From contig NC_080079.1 in assembly GCF_949987535.1 (NCBI RefSeq), positions 8,312,001 through 8,376,000 of the forward strand: a DNA stretch of 64,000 nt. The letters run 5' to 3'. Shown in pieces: positions 10,366 to 22,582 of this stretch (position 1 is the first letter of the stretch; each line of letters starts with the position of its first letter). Source of the stretch: Balaenoptera acutorostrata (Eukaryota > Chordata > Mammalia > Artiodactyla > Balaenopteridae). The notes below the pieces were generated by a model. That model did not search any database and was not told the DNA's origin. It was given only the letters and a program-made list of their open reading frames with translations. The translations under genes and the position numbers were made by a program.

Positions 10366-11819
10366 TTGTGCAACGTCGTGGATGAAGCGTTCTTGATGTT
10401 TTCACCTTTCAGGCCTGGCACACCCTCTCCTGAGCTGTGGAGCCTTGCAGGATGGTCTCAGGTGGGAGTAGCAGCAGGTGACCAAGACCCTGGGTGTCTT
10501 GAATTAGAATGCCCCGAAGGACCTGCCCTCGCTTCAGTCCTGAGACAGAAATGCCTTCTCGGGTCATCAATTGCACAGACTCGTCTGCTCTGTGGGGCAG
10601 CAGGGGCTCTGACTCCTCTCTCTGGGAGGAGAAGCAGGAAGGTGAAGCCCTGGAGGCCCAAGGCGGGCTGTGCTTGTATGGGCAGGTGGATTCGTGGCGC
10701 TGGACAGCCTCTCCAAGGCCTCGGCCTGGACCTCCACCCACCAGGGCTGTCAGCAACGTCTCGGCAACCTGGTTCCAGCCTGTTGGCACGCACAAGGCCC
10801 GACCACACTGCCAGCGGGGAGGTTTTTATGATCCCGTTTATTTTTCAGACCTAACCTCATCTCTCTGCACTTCGTGGAGCTGAAACACAGCCCTCTGTGA
10901 GGCCCGAGGGGGCATCTGGCCTCCCCGCAGCCTGCCGGCCACCTGAAGATTTGTCCCTTGCTGATCACTCAGCCTGAGCGGCTGGCAGATCCTTCTGAGA
11001 TGACGCTGGATACGGCAGAGTTCCCTGGAGGTATCGCATCTTGATAGGATCATTATGGTCGTGGCTGCCGTCATTTGTGACCATACGTTTCTCAGCTTGC
11101 TGGGAACTTGTCCATTCAAATGCCTTACCTTGTTGCCCCTGTAAAAACATCATTTTGTGAAGGTCATGAATCTCAGAAAATAAGAAATGGACAGGTTAAG
11201 TTTCTTTCACTCATCATTGAATGAGGAAACCAGTAGTATGTTATAACCAGTTCAAGGGAAGATTCAAAGAGCATGCATAAAGGGGCAATTGGGGATGCTG
11301 AAACAGATTTAGAGATTGACGCAAAACTGGTTGATAGTCACAGGGCGATAGTCAGTGCCATTCCTCTGGACAAAATTCATCAGCACATGTATAGACAAAT
11401 CATTTGCATTCTCTAAGTTTCCTACAACTTACAGAGCTGTCACCTAGCTCAAAGAAAATGAGAAGTGCAGGCCCCTAGGAATCAAGTAACCCAGAAAGGA
11501 CACCCACAATCTTGTCTGCCCTCAAATCATCCCACATGTGTGCTTGTGAGCACATCATACCTGCTGACTGCAGGTTTACGTATTTTGGCTCTTTTCTGCC
11601 CAAGATAAGTGACAAAATGAGGTATTCTGGCCCCAGACTCTGGCTTTTGAGCTCTTTCCCTAAGCGCCCTCCAAAGCAGAGGAAGGCGAAGGATGTCTGG
11701 GGTCCAACCTAGAGCAGGCATGAGGGTCTTCATTTTAGCTCATGTGAATTTTACATTTTATTCCCTCATTTATCCATCTTGGGTTAAACACAAAAACAGT
11801 GTTTTTCAATTACTCACTG
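10366..11819. other. Unique sequence
   Basis: No repeat family or gene recognised. A pyrimidine tract with cag at about 10847 precedes a short frame, not enough to call an exon. Confidence 0.35.
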
Positions 11820-12280
11820 TTACTGGTTCAATTGTGTCATCCAGAAAGATATGTTGAGGTCCTGACCCCCAGTCCCTCAGAAGGTGACATTATTTGACAT
11901 GGGGTTGTTGCAGATGCAATTAGATTTCGATGAGATCATGCTGGAGTAGGGTGGACCCTGAATCCAACATGACTGGTGTTCTTATAAGAAGAGGAGCAGA
12001 GACACAGAAACATAGACACATGAGGGCAGAACGCCATGTGATGAAGGAGGCAGATTGGAGAGATGCATCTACAAGCCAAGGAAGCCAAGGAACACCAACG
12101 ACTCCTAGACGCTGGAAGAGGCAGGGAAGGATCCTCCTCTAGACCCTTCAGAGGGAGCATGGTCCTGCCAACACCTCGATTTTGAACTTCCATCCTCCAG
12201 AACTGTGAGAAAATGTACGTCTGTGTTTAAGATGCCCAGTTTGTGGTACTTTGTTACGGCAGCCCTAAGAAATGGAGATA
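11820..12280 (+). mobile_element. MLT1-type solo LTR (ERVL-MaLR)
   Basis: Shows the MLT1 series in order: 'cagaaggtgacattatttg', 'ttgcagatgcaattag', 'ggtgttcttataagaagagg', 'gatgcatctacaagccaagga', 'ggaagaggcagggaaggat', 'cctccagaactgtgagaaaat', 'ggtactttgttacggcagccc'. An old endogenous retrovirus-like LTR with no coding capacity. Confidence 0.88.
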
Positions 12281-13424
12281 CTCACCGTGGAGACAATAGA
12301 TGCTCCAGGAAGAAGGACCCGGCTCATCCAGTGGCTCTGAAGGTCCCTACGCGCTGTGTTGGACCCACCAGTGTCGGAATCTCGGTCTAATCCATGGCTC
12401 TGGACAGGCACGTACTGCTGCTCTCCCTGTCCCCACTCCAAAACTTCAGTGTTGGCTTTAAATGCTGGAAGCTGAAAGAGAAAAACTACTGACGTATACA
12501 AATGTTTATTAGATGGACCTTGAGGTGTCTCCCGAGAACTTGGAGAAGAGGGAAGTAAGACTGTTCATTGGGCGCTGTTATTAAAACCAACACAAACAGT
12601 GTGTAGATCAGAGATGTGCAAACTTGCTGGAAAGTAATTCCCAGGCTTGGAAACTCCTTCACCAGGTTGAATTCCTGGGAATGTCCGAATACCTCGGGAT
12701 GAGGGTTTCTCAGTCACGGGATGGGTGTAAGAGGAGGCCTTGGGGCAAGTGTGGGCGGACCCTCCCAGGGCGAGGACCAGGCTGCAGACTTTCAGTCCTC
12801 CCTGCCCTTTGGCTGTTGGAAGCGGCACAACATGAGGTGGGTGCGGGGAGCCAGGGAGGGTGGGATCCCGGCGGTGAAGGTGCAGGAGCTTTGCGGTCGG
12901 GACGCTGGGAGGATCCTGGTTCTGGGGATGAGGCACCTCGATGGTGAGGTGGGGCCGTTTAGCATCTGTCCTGAGGCTCTCTTTCTGATTCCACGACCAC
13001 CACGCCCCGTGGACATGCCCAGCCAGCTCTGCCTGTGGACAGGAAGGGGTGCCGGCTGATCCCTTGGCTCCAGGGGCCTCTCACAGCGTTTCTCACGGAG
13101 AGCCGGTCACGTGGCTCCTGGTCCTGAGCCTGGCTTCCCTGGCCGCGCGGATCACACACGCTTACAGCATTTCTCGTCTCCGGGAGAGGAATTCTCACGA
13201 CAGATTGAGAACGTCTTCCACATTTACCTTCATCACATTCTCGTGCCAGTTGGCCTGAGTCTGCCTGCCTGCCTGGGCGGGAGGGAAGTCACATCGGACC
13301 GGCCCCTCTGTGCCCGTGGCCTCTGCGCGCCCAGACGCTGGTCCCATGCCAGCTTCCGCTGCAGGCGCCGGGCTCCTCGCTTCTAATACACAGTCTCGTT
13401 TACATGCCAACAATCCTGCAAATC
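12281..13424. other. Unique, partly GC-rich sequence
   Basis: Several long overlapping frames on both strands (12620-13060, 13110-13390) are explained by high GC content. No splice-supported exon is recognised. Confidence 0.35.
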
Positions 13425-13570
13425 AAGGTCTATGCCTTGCCCTCCCCCATTATAAAGACAAAGAAATTGAGGCCAGGACAGTTTAATAACTCGCCCAAGG
13501 CCACGCACAGGTCAGTGGCCGAGGCAGGATTAAATCCAGGTCTGCCTGACTCCAAAGCTGGGCTCCTCTT
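13425..13570 (+). mobile_element. MIR SINE fragment
   Basis: 'acaaagaaattgaggccaggacag', 'aactcgcccaaggccacgcac' and 'taaatccaggtctgcctgac' follow MIR order. Confidence 0.8.
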
Positions 13571-14279
13571 GTGTCACCAAGAACCGCCATGTGAGCCAGA
13601 AGGTCCAAACCCACCAGGACACCAAGAGGAGAGACTTTTGGAACCAGCCTGCCCTCCGCCCACTGGGCCCTGCTCTGTGCCTCTTTACTGGTTTGGCTTA
13701 AACACCTGGGTCTTGTTTCCAACCTCACCCGAGGCAGGCCCAGGTAGAAAACATCACCATGGTAACCCTTGTTTCCAAGGGGCAGCATATGACTTCTGGA
13801 AAAAAATGATACCTCGGTTCCCAGCACTTAGCATACTGTGGCTCTGCGGGACAAGTTTACTGGGCACCGCCGCTCGCAGTTGGCTCAGCGGATACGCTTC
13901 TCGGCTTTACATCTCTGATGCGGTATCCAGGATACCAGGAAACATGATGTGTTTGCTCCCAGACAAGAGGGAGCAGGGGAGTCCAGGTGTGTTGTTCACA
14001 CTGGCTCCAGGCTGTCTGGTGAGAGGGGCTGGGAGGGCTGGTGCTCCGACTGGGCTGTGGGGCACCTGTGCTGTGTCCCACCTGCGTGTCACTGCCCCTA
14101 CCTGTCTCGTGTTGAAACCTGGCATGACCCCTCTCCCTTTCCACTGACCCCTGGTAGACAGAGCGTATAGGGGTGGCCTGGAGCATTTGAAAGCCGGCTG
14201 CGGTGGACCCTGCTGGCTGGCCACGTGCAGCCATGCCCCTCTCTCGCTTGGTTACCTCTGCCGTGGTAACCCCCGTTCT
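13571..14279. other. Unique sequence
   Basis: Retains several CpGs and an RFX half-site (ATCACCATGGTAAC at 13753-13766). No exon supported. Confidence 0.35.
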
Positions 14280-14500
14280 CTTTTACCAGATGCTCACCCT
14301 CCCAGGCTCCCTGTAGCCCAGCTGGCATGAGGCAAGAGCGGTTGCCAATGAGATATTAGGGGGCAGCTTCTGGAGGCTTCTGGGGAAATTGTTCCCTTCC
14401 TCGTAAAAGGAACAGACATGAGGAAAGAGCCCCTTTCTGCCTCCTGTCGGGAGTCACTCTTGGAGGATTGCAGCCATCTCGAGTCCAGGAGAATCACAGG
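14280..14500 (+). mobile_element. Ancient LTR-like repeat fragment
   Basis: 'ttgccaatgagatattagggggcagcttctggaggcttctgg', followed by a 'ccatctcgagtccagg' block, resembles an old mammalian LTR also seen at 18770-19165. Family undetermined. Confidence 0.4.
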
Positions 14501-14577
14501 CACTGACCAAGCATGTGGACACGGTTGAGCTGGAAACCACTTGCTTTGTGACACAATGAAACACCTTTTATGGTCTG

Positions 14578-14743
14578 AGTCTTTGTTACTCGAAGTGTGA
14601 TCCCAGGTCAGCAGCTTCTGCATCACTTGAGAGCTTGTTAGAAATGCAGACCCTCAGGCCCAGCCCCAGCCCTACTGAACCAGAGGATACATTGAAAAAA
14701 GATCTCCAAGTAATTAATGTGACATAAAAGTGTGAGAAACCCT
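14578..14743. mobile_element. hAT-Charlie MITE (MER5/MER20 type)
   Basis: 'gaagtgtgatcccaggtcagcagcttctgcatcacttgagagcttgttagaaatgcagaccctcaggc' and the ending 'gtgtgagaaaccctgg' match the layout of short non-autonomous hAT elements that start CAGTG-like and end with its complement. Confidence 0.7.
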
Positions 14744-14906
14744 GGGGAGAGAGAGGAGAGGGAGCGGGGTGGAGATGGGGTGGGGAAACCTCTTAAGAAC
14801 TGGCTTTTTCTGGAGATTTTTCTTGGTATTTTTGTGTTTATGCCTCTCTGAGCTAGGAACAATGAAATCTTAACTCTATTTAAAAGAAAGGCAAAACTTC
14901 CTCCCC

Positions 14907-15011
14907 GCAAGCCTTCTCCCAATCCAGCGGCAGGGGTGGGGACAGTGGGGTTCTAGCAGGCAAGCCTTCTCCCCATCCAGCTGCAGGGATGGACAGTGGG
15001 GTTCTAGCAGG
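14907..15011 (+). repeat. 53-bp tandem duplication
   Basis: Two adjacent copies starting 'gcaagccttctccc' at 14907 and 14960, with few substitutions and small indels. Confidence 0.93.
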
Positions 15012-16494
15012 CTTACAACAATGGCTGCGGGTGGAGGGGACATTTGCACTCGACTTACTGCTCTTCAGGTTAGACTTCCCTCATCCTCTCTGAAGTCTGG
15101 GCTTTAAGTTTAGAAAGATTAAATCTGCAGGTTCAAAACAAAGGAGCCCTGAAACATAAAAAATGTTGCCTGGGACTTTTTCTTTCAAAAAAGCTTGTTT
15201 CCCTTCTCAGACAAGCAGTCAAGACGCTTGGAGAAGAAAACTTGTTGTGAATTTTAGCTTCAAAGGAACAGTCAGGAGGCTCTGTGGAAAGGGGAGCGCT
15301 TTCTTAAGGAAGGGCATTTGGTTCTTGGAAGAACAGAAAGAGCTCGAATTCCAGTGCAGCTTCTTTCCACAGCACTGGGATTTGAATGTTTTGCTTTTTT
15401 CTGTCTAAAAGGGCTGAGTACCGGAGAAGCATGTTAGCTCATAGGAATTTGGGGGTGGAGGGACCTCAAAGTTGTAGACCATCAGAAAGGTTTCTCTGTA
15501 TTATAGCAGGAAGGCACCTCAGCCTTCTCCCCCCCTCCCTCCATGTGAAAGGGACATCTGAGGCTCTGAGGGGAACCATGGCTCTCCTGAGATCCCTTGG
15601 CTGGAAGTGGTGGAGTCAAGTCCAGAACCCAAGTCGAGACTCCCTTCTTTACATGTCATCATCTCCCTCCATCCCCCCACAAGTTATCATGAGAGGAACG
15701 GTGGGTTTACCCAACTTCTCCTTACTTTGTCAGGAACCCCAGAGCCCAGAGAGGGGGCATTGCTGGATGCTCAGAATTTGGCAAAGATCCCAACTTTGCC
15801 TCCTTCTAACGGTCGTTGGCCTCTCTGAGATTCAGTTTCCTCATCTGACTGAGATGGAGAGAACAAGAGATGTCAGGTTTACAACCTTCCTACCATCTTC
15901 TAGGGAGCAGCCTTGGTTTGCAGACCTTGAATGCCTGGTCTTCTCCCTGGTGAATGAGCTAAGGCGATTGATCAATACCCATGGAGGAAGAGAGAAGATT
16001 AAGTGGGCGGGAGGCCGTGGACCCGAGGACCATAGTGTGGGAGTGTGGGAAGAGAGAGAAAGAGGAGGGAAGAGTGGAGGAAAATGTTGCTGGGTGTGAG
16101 ACTTGAGGAAAGAGTAGAGAACGTTGGAAAGAAACCTTGAGTGTCCCATGATGTAGTTCCCCCTGGGGGCAAGATATTCAGTGAAGACCTTCATTCCTTT
16201 TCAAGGCTTATTGGAGGTGTATTTCCATTTTGTTTGGATGTGTCTTGGCATTGAGATGGGGCTCAAAGTGGCCTTGTTTTACTTGGGAGACATGTAAAAT
16301 ATGGGTAATGCCTCTTCTGCTTGCCTGTTGCCCCAAAACAGAACCCCTACCTCAGCCTGATGCACCCACACTGCAGGAAGCCAGCATTCAGCCAAGCTGA
16401 GCCACAGACACTTCTGGAATCTTCTGATTCCAGCTCAGGTCCTGACGCATCTGCTCCCGTAATTACTGATGGATCTTGGTGGGGAGGCAGTAAG
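15012..16494. other. Mostly unique sequence
   Basis: A short MIR-like patch may lie at 15440-15660 ('gaatttgggggtggagggacct ... tctgaggctctgagggg'). A long plus-strand frame (15386-16099) looks non-coding in composition and is unrecognised. Confidence 0.35.
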
Positions 16495-16720
16495 GTAAAT
16501 GGTTCAGACCATGTGCTCTGGAGTCAGGCAAGTCTGGCTTAAGTCCTGACTGCCCCTCATTGCCTGTGGCTTTGGAAATTGATTTACCTTCTTTGAGCCA
16601 TAGTTTCCTCATCTGTAAAATGGGGATGATAATGCTGACCTCACAGGGTTGTATGGGGGATTAAATTAAATAATGGATATAAAACCCAGTGCCTAATCCC
16701 TGGTAAACAATTCAATAATC
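16495..16720 (-). mobile_element. MIR SINE (antisense)
   Basis: 'catagtttcctcatctgtaaaatggggatgataatgctgacctcacagggttg' is a classic antisense MIR; it runs directly into a GAT-rich array. Confidence 0.9.
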
Positions 16721-16723
16721 ATA

Positions 16724-16946
16724 GATGAAGATGATGATGATGGTAATGAAGAAGAAGAAGATGATGATGATGAAGATGATAGTGACAATGGTGATGATGG
16801 TGATAACGAAGGTAATGATGGTGATGGTGATGACAATAATGAAGATGGTGACAATGGTGATGATGATGAAGGTGATGGTGACAATGATGATGGTGATGAT
16901 GATAATGCAGATCATGGTGATGATGGTGGTGATGGTAATAGTGATG
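16724..16946 (+). repeat. GAT-rich triplet microsatellite, imperfect
   Basis: About 220 bp made almost entirely of gat, ggt, gaa, aat and gac triplets in one phase. It gives long low-complexity frames on both strands (Met/Val/Lys on plus, His/Ile/Ser on minus), which are not genes. Confidence 0.95.
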
Positions 16947-18081
16947 CTTGTTTCTCTGGATGGATCTTCTTTTAGAGTCCCTCCCTGACCCCATCCCTCA
17001 CCTTGGCTCTTTTTCTTCCCAACTGTCTTGAGTGGTTCCTGGCCTGGGCTCCTACCTGCTACACCAGCTTATAAGTGTCTGGCCCCAAACTTATTAGCCA
17101 TGGTGGGAGGAGCAGTTAGGCCATGGGGTGGGGTGAGGGGACCCTTTTAGCTCCCTGCCAGAGCTGTTAAAATCCCCTCTCCCCCATGAGCTCTGTCCCC
17201 AGTTTCTGGGCCTTTATGACCAGGGCAAAGTTTGTATCAGCAGCTTCACACCATCGGGGGGTGGGGGGGAGTGGGGCTTCAAGCAACAGATGCTGTGCAG
17301 ACCTGTGCTCTGAGGGCTGCGCTGGACCGGGCGGCACCGCCTGGTCTCTGAGGCCCGGCCTGGCTGTCCCCTCCTGGGAGGGCATTGTCTGGGGACCACC
17401 CCTCAGGTCCCTGTTCCCAACGGCAGGGCTGTTGCTTCTGCTTGAGCTCCCTTGAAGCTGTAAACGCCACCAGTTCAAAGCTGTATTCATTTAAGATGCA
17501 ACTCTCCTGGGCTGGGTCACACTTTAAGCCAGGCTCCGTCACCCCTTTTGTAAGTTTCCTCAGCCTCCTCTCCACGTCACCGCATTAACAGCTCCGGGTT
17601 ATGAGCAAGGCGTGCGCTCTGGGCACCAGCTCTCTGGCAGGCCACTTACCTCATCGTTACATGCTATACACGCCCCTTCCCCTTAGACAGAAGGAGACAG
17701 AGGGCATGAAGCGAAGTCATTTGCTAATAAATGCTGGAGCCGGGGCAGAGATGGGAGAATGTGTGCAGAACAGAACAGCCGGGAGCTGGCCAGCTGGCCT
17801 GTGCCCGCTTTACAATTTTCCCTCAAGACGGCCTAGGCTGCATCTTCTAACTTTAGGTGGTGAGGAGATCATCTCCCTGTTGCCTGACAGAATGTGAAGG
17901 CTGAGCGTTGGAATCAAGGGGAGCTTGAAACAAAGCCCATCTGACACCAAGGCGACAGGATGTAGGGTCCCCATCACAGTGTGCAGAGGCAAGGGTAAGA
18001 AGAAGGCAGGTGTGGAAGACCAGAAACACCTCTTGAAGAAGCTGGGAGGAGGGGGAAGGGGCCTGCAGCCCTCTTTCCATG
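16947..18081. other. Unique, GC-rich sequence
   Basis: A MIR-like patch is possible around 17600-17760. No exon supported. Confidence 0.35.
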
Positions 18082-18108
18082 CGGGGGGGGGGGGGGGCGG
18101 GGTCGGGG
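18082..18108 (+). repeat. Poly-G tract
   Basis: A 15-G run followed by cggggtcgggg; could form a G-quadruplex on the plus strand. Confidence 0.8.
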
Positions 18109-18274
18109 CAGGCATGGAGGAGGCACCCAGCTGGTACATTCCTAGGGGGGGCCGCCCGCAGGAGAATGGAGGACTCCGCCCACTCTTTAGTTTCCCCAAG
18201 ACAGTCCAAACTAGAAATCAGGCGGGCTCTTGGCCTGTGGTTCATAGGATCTGTTCTTCCACTTGGGATTTGTA

Positions 18275-18737
18275 GTAGGTGGAATCGTGACACCACACCC
18301 CCCCAAACTTGCACCCACCTGGAAGATGTGCATGTGACTTTATTTGGAAATAGGGTCTTTACAGGTGTAATCAAGTCAAGATGAGGTCAAACTCGATTAG
18401 TGTAGGCCCTACATCTAGTGTAACTGTTGTCCTTAGAAGAAGAGGGAAATTGGGATACAGAGCCACAGAACCAAAGACCTGTGTCTTTGGTTCCAAAGGC
18501 CAGGGGGAGACAGAGGCAGAGATTGGAGTGATGCATCTATAAGCCAAGGATTGCTGGCTGCCACCAGGAGCTGGAAGAGGCAAGGAAAGATCCTCCCCTA
18601 GAGGCTTCTGAGGAAACACGGCCCTGCCGACACTGTGATTTTGCACTTCTGAACTCCAGAGCCATGAGAGAATAAACTATTGTTTTAAGTCACCAGTGTG
18701 TGGCACTTTGTTACAGCAGCCCTAGGACACTGACACA
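18275..18737 (+). mobile_element. MLT1-type solo LTR
   Basis: 'tttatttggaaatagggtctttacaggtgtaatcaagtcaagatgaggt', 'gagattggagtgatgcatctataagccaagg' and 'ggcactttgttacagcagccctagg' place it with MLT1 LTRs, better preserved than the copy at 11820. Confidence 0.9.
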
Positions 18738-18769
18738 GGGTCCCTCTCTCATGTCTAACCAGTGGTCCG

Positions 18770-19165
18770 CCAGCGTGTCCCCTCCTGTTCTTTTTCTAAC
18801 TGGACCTTACATTTGCTCAGGTAATACCCCTGTTCCCTGTCCCAACAGGACAAAAGTGAAGGTGACTTCCCCTGACCCCAGTTCTGGTCATTTTGGTTCT
18901 GGAGCAGGCATGACCCAGTCTGGCCAACAAGAGGTGAAGGAGTTTGGAGGGGAGGTTTCTGGGAAGAAAGGTTTCCTCTCTCTCAAGAAGGAGGCTTGGG
19001 AGGAGAAGAGGCCCCTTCTTCCTGCGGACTTTGCACCTCGTTAAGGCTGCATTGGCCCCCTGCAACCCACCTGGGAGTGTGGAAGGGAGGGGCCAACACA
19101 GGCGGGATTGGGCTTCTGATATTGTGAGATAATGAATCATCATTATTTTAAGCCAGTTTGAGTTG
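18770..19165 (+). mobile_element. Ancient LTR-like repeat
   Basis: Contains 'ggccaacaagaggtgaagg', 'ctgggaagaaaggtttcctctctctc' and the end 'gtgagataatgaatcatcattattttaagccagtttgagttggg', typical of an old LTR terminus with a polyadenylation region. Family undetermined; a related piece is at 14280-14500. Confidence 0.5.
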
Positions 19166-20211
19166 GGAGTTTCTTTTTTTTTTGCAACCCAAGGCATCCT
19201 TACAGACACCCCAGGCCTAGGTGCAGAGGAAGGCAGGTCAGAACAGATGCCATGGCCGAGTAGGAGAGCATAAGGCTCTGGTAGGCCATTCCCCAAAAGA
19301 GCTGCTGCCCAGATGTTGGTGGGCTTCTTTGCTTGCTTCTTGAAGTACAAATATGGTGACATCAGTTTTTGGTTTTCCTCTTGATCCCTCTGGTAGCTCA
19401 TCCATCTCGAGACATCCCCCTCCCCTCACAGGATCAGAACACTTGGGACTTGCTTAATCCAAAGGCAACCAGTCCTGGGTCAACGCTAGACCAGGGGGCC
19501 TGGACATTGGGTGGTCAGCGGAGGACTGGTTTGCCTCCTGCTGCCATGTGGTGTCGCTGATGGAGACTGGATGGTCCTGCTTCTCCATCCTTGTGATGTC
19601 TTCGCTCTCCATTCCCTGCCCAGGACACAATGCTTGGTTCCAAGGTCACATCTAAGGTGACCTTTAATTTACACCTCCTGGGTCCATTACTATCCCTAAT
19701 GCACAAGCGCTGCACCAGGGTGGCTGGATCCTGTGATCTTCCCGTCTCTGCCACTGGTCTCAACTCCAGCAGACACCAGGCACATTATCTTTTGGAGTTG
19801 TGCTCTAGGGTCCTGTTGTTATAGCTCACGATGCTTTACAGAGCCAGTCCTCCCCATGTGAGCCCTGCATCCTTGTGTTGAGTCTGGGCCACCAGCTCAG
19901 CGTGCCCCCTCTCCTGTGTATTCCCAATGGGGGCCCTTGGTATATTTTGCTACCTTCCATGCTAGGAAAGCCTCTCTTAGGTATCACCCACACTTCCACA
20001 CTTGGAACTTAGGGTACACGCATTGGAGTTCTAGACCCTCCTTCCTTAGAGGCTCTTGTGTTCCTTATGCAAATTGGTCCATCTTGTACCCAGAGCCCTG
20101 TGTTCCCGGGGAGGAGCAACTCTCAGCGAACCCTGTCTTAGTGCCGCTGGGGATGAGACCACAAGGAGCAGAGCGTGGCCAGGGGAAGCACACAGAGGGG
20201 AGAAGAGCCAA
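19166..20211. other. Unique or unidentified old sequence
   Basis: Parts (19600-20160) have the texture of old repeat DNA but I cannot name it. No gene seen. Confidence 0.3.
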
Positions 20212-20228
20212 CACAAAGATGCATTCTT

Positions 20229-20512
20229 TTTTTAAAATACTTAATTAATTAATTAATTTTTTTTGGCTGCGCTGCACGCGGGCTTTCTCTAGTTCCGGTG
20301 AGCGGGGGTTACTCCTTGTTGCGGCATGCGGGTTTCTCACTGTGGTGGATTCTCTTGTTGCAGAGCACAGGCTCTAGGTGCGCGGGCTCAGTAGCTGTGG
20401 CACACGGGCTTAGTTGCTCCGCGTCATGTGGGATCTTCCTGGACCAGGGCTCGAACCTGTGTCCCCTGCACTGGCAGGCAGATTCTTAACCACTGTGCCA
20501 CCAGGGAAGCCC
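20229..20512 (-). mobile_element. CHR-type tRNA-derived SINE
   Basis: Minus-strand SINE: its 5' end (GGGCTTCCCTGGTGGCACAG) is at 20512, a B box (GGTTCGAGCC on minus) is near 20448, and its A tail appears as a T-rich/TTAA start at 20229. It is flanked by a perfect 17-bp duplication, cacaaagatgcattctt, at 20212-20228 and 20512-20528, marking LINE-driven insertion. Confidence 0.96.
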
Positions 20513-20528
20513 ACAAAGATGCATTCTT

Positions 20529-21429
20529 GAGTAGGAGGGTGCAAAAGGCAGCTGACTGCCTGATCCTGCAGACCTGAGAAATCTGTGGAATGTGTCTTAG
20601 AACTGTCCACCCAACAAACAAAGTGGGGAACTCGTGACCCCATTGGTCAAGGGTGTCCCTTGGGGTGTTCACTTGCAAGCTGCGGGTGAGAGCTCTCCGG
20701 TAGTGCAAAGCCTGCCCAGAGCTGGTTGCTGCAGCCGTGGTGAAGAGAACAGTGGGCTGATGGGCCTCTGGAAGGGTGCCCAAGAGCAGTTCAGTACTGC
20801 CCTCCACCCCCTGCAACACAAACACCAGGGTGCCTGGCAAGGGCGCCTCCTGACCCTGCACTTACATAACCAAGGACCAATTCTGGACAAAGCACTGGAC
20901 AAAGAAAAATAGCTTCTAGATGGCTGCCGTGACACTCACACCGTCTCTAACTTCATCAACGCCTATCACCCTGTTTAAAAAAAACACATGCAGACTTATG
21001 CTCTGTATATGATCCTAAGTCCTGATTTTCTTTTCTTCTTAATACTACAGCCTAAGTGTTTCTCATGTTATGTCAGACTCTTGCGAATTTCATCCTCAGT
21101 GGCTGTCTGACGTTCCTGGCGTGGCACCTGGTCTGGGGAAGGCGGTGTTCCTCTCAGTGATACTCTGGTGACAACCTTTCACGGAAAGTGTCGTACTCTT
21201 CATTCAGGTGGTGTACTGTGACTCTGGTATGGTTGTCATGCTTCTGTTTGTTTCAAATGAGTGCAGTGGGAGGAGGTGATAAGCATCGTCCCTTTTCGAT
21301 GAAGTCCAATTTATCAGTTTTTGCAAATGCCACTTCTTCACGGGTTTGGGGCTGCTGTCCCCCAGGTGCAGGGGTGGAAGAGAAGCCAGAAACCTCTCAC
21401 AATACTGAAGACCCTTTGGCTACACCCTC
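20529..21429. other. Unique or unidentified sequence
   Basis: No gene; small L1-like patches possible around 20960-21310 ('gaagtccaatttatcagttttt'). Confidence 0.3.
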
Positions 21430-21800
21430 AGTCAGGCTTGACAGTTCCCCAGAAGGACCCCGGAACAGGCTGAAAGCTGTTATACTCACGGTCATAGTTT
21501 ATTACAGGGGAAGGAAGCATTAAAATCAGCCAAGGGAGGAGGTGTATGGGGCAGAGTGCAGGAGAGTTCCAGGCGTGAAGCTCCCAGATGATCTCCCCCG
21601 GTGGAATCATGGGCTTTTCCTGGCTGTGATGTGGATTACACGCATAAAATTTTGCCGACCACGGAAGCTCACCTGAGCCTTGGGGTCCAGAGTTTTTTGG
21701 GGTCTGGGTCACGTAGACCTGGTTGATTGCCCATGGCTGACCTCAGTCTGCAGCCTCTCTGGTGGTTGAGCTGACAAAGCATGGCCCAAAGAAAAAGTCC
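21430..21800 (-). mobile_element. Possible old ERV LTR, antisense
   Basis: 'ggtcatagtttattacaggggaaggaagcattaaaatcagccaagggagg', 'ggtggaatcatgggc' and 'cacctgagccttggggtccagagttttttggggtctgggtcacgtag' resemble an old mammalian LTR in antisense. No coding content. Confidence 0.4.
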
Positions 21801-22216
21801 ACCATAAATCACACTGCTAGACTATCTGCTGTGGCTCAGGATCCCCAGGTAAACCAAGTCACTTACTAGGCAGGACGTCCCAAGGGTTTAGAGGTCACCT
21901 CCCAGGAGCCAAGGGCAAGGCCAGACCTCTCTTTGGGTAATGTTAATTTCTTACGACTCAGTACCTGAGTACAGACGTGTCCACAGCCATGCAGATCTAC
22001 ACGCAGACATCCGGGAATGGAAGTTCCATAAGTTCTGGGCTGTCCAAGGAGTTGTTTCCCCAAAGGTACCCCTCACCTCCCTTTCTCTTCTGTTAGGTAA
22101 CAAACAGACACCTGGGGCTCTCTCCCACCCTCGCCCCCTCCCACTGCCGGTCTCTTGGCCACTCAGTGGTGGTGGTCAGTCCCTCCCCCCAAGCTTTCAG
22201 GACCCTCCTTGACTGA

Positions 22217-22582
22217 TGTCTTAGTCTGCTTGGGCTGCTGTAACAAAGCACCACAGGCTGGGCAGCTTATAAGCAACAGGAATTTATTTCTCCCAGAGTT
22301 GGAGGCTGGATGTCTGCGATCCGGGTGCCAGCGTGGTCCGGTACCAGTGGGAGCCCCTTCCAGGTTTCAGACTCATTGCATCCTCACGTGGAGGAGAGCA
22401 GGGGAGGGAGTCAAGCGCTCCTGTGGCCCTTATCAGGGCACCAGTCCCCTTCAGGGGGCTCCACCCTCATGACATCATCTAACCCCAGTTGCCTTCCAAG
22501 GCCCCACCTCTCAATAGCGCCACAATGGGGTGGAGGATTTCAATATATGAATTCCGAGGGGCACAAGCATTCAGCCCATAAC
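22217..22582 (-). mobile_element. MaLR LTR (MLT1/MST type), antisense
   Basis: 'cttagtctgcttgggctgctgtaacaaagcaccacaggctgggcagcttataagcaacaggaatttatttct' through 'caatatatgaattccgaggggcacaagcattcag' is a recognisable antisense MaLR LTR, nearly complete. Confidence 0.88.

Noticed and set aside
11820..12280. Possible retroviral genes next to the MLT1 LTRs
   Set aside because: Each MLT1 copy appears solitary; no gag, pol or env-like frame is seen beside any of them.
16712..16994. Open frames rich in His, Ile, Ser or Met/Val across the GAT array
   Set aside because: They are translations of a triplet microsatellite, not genes.
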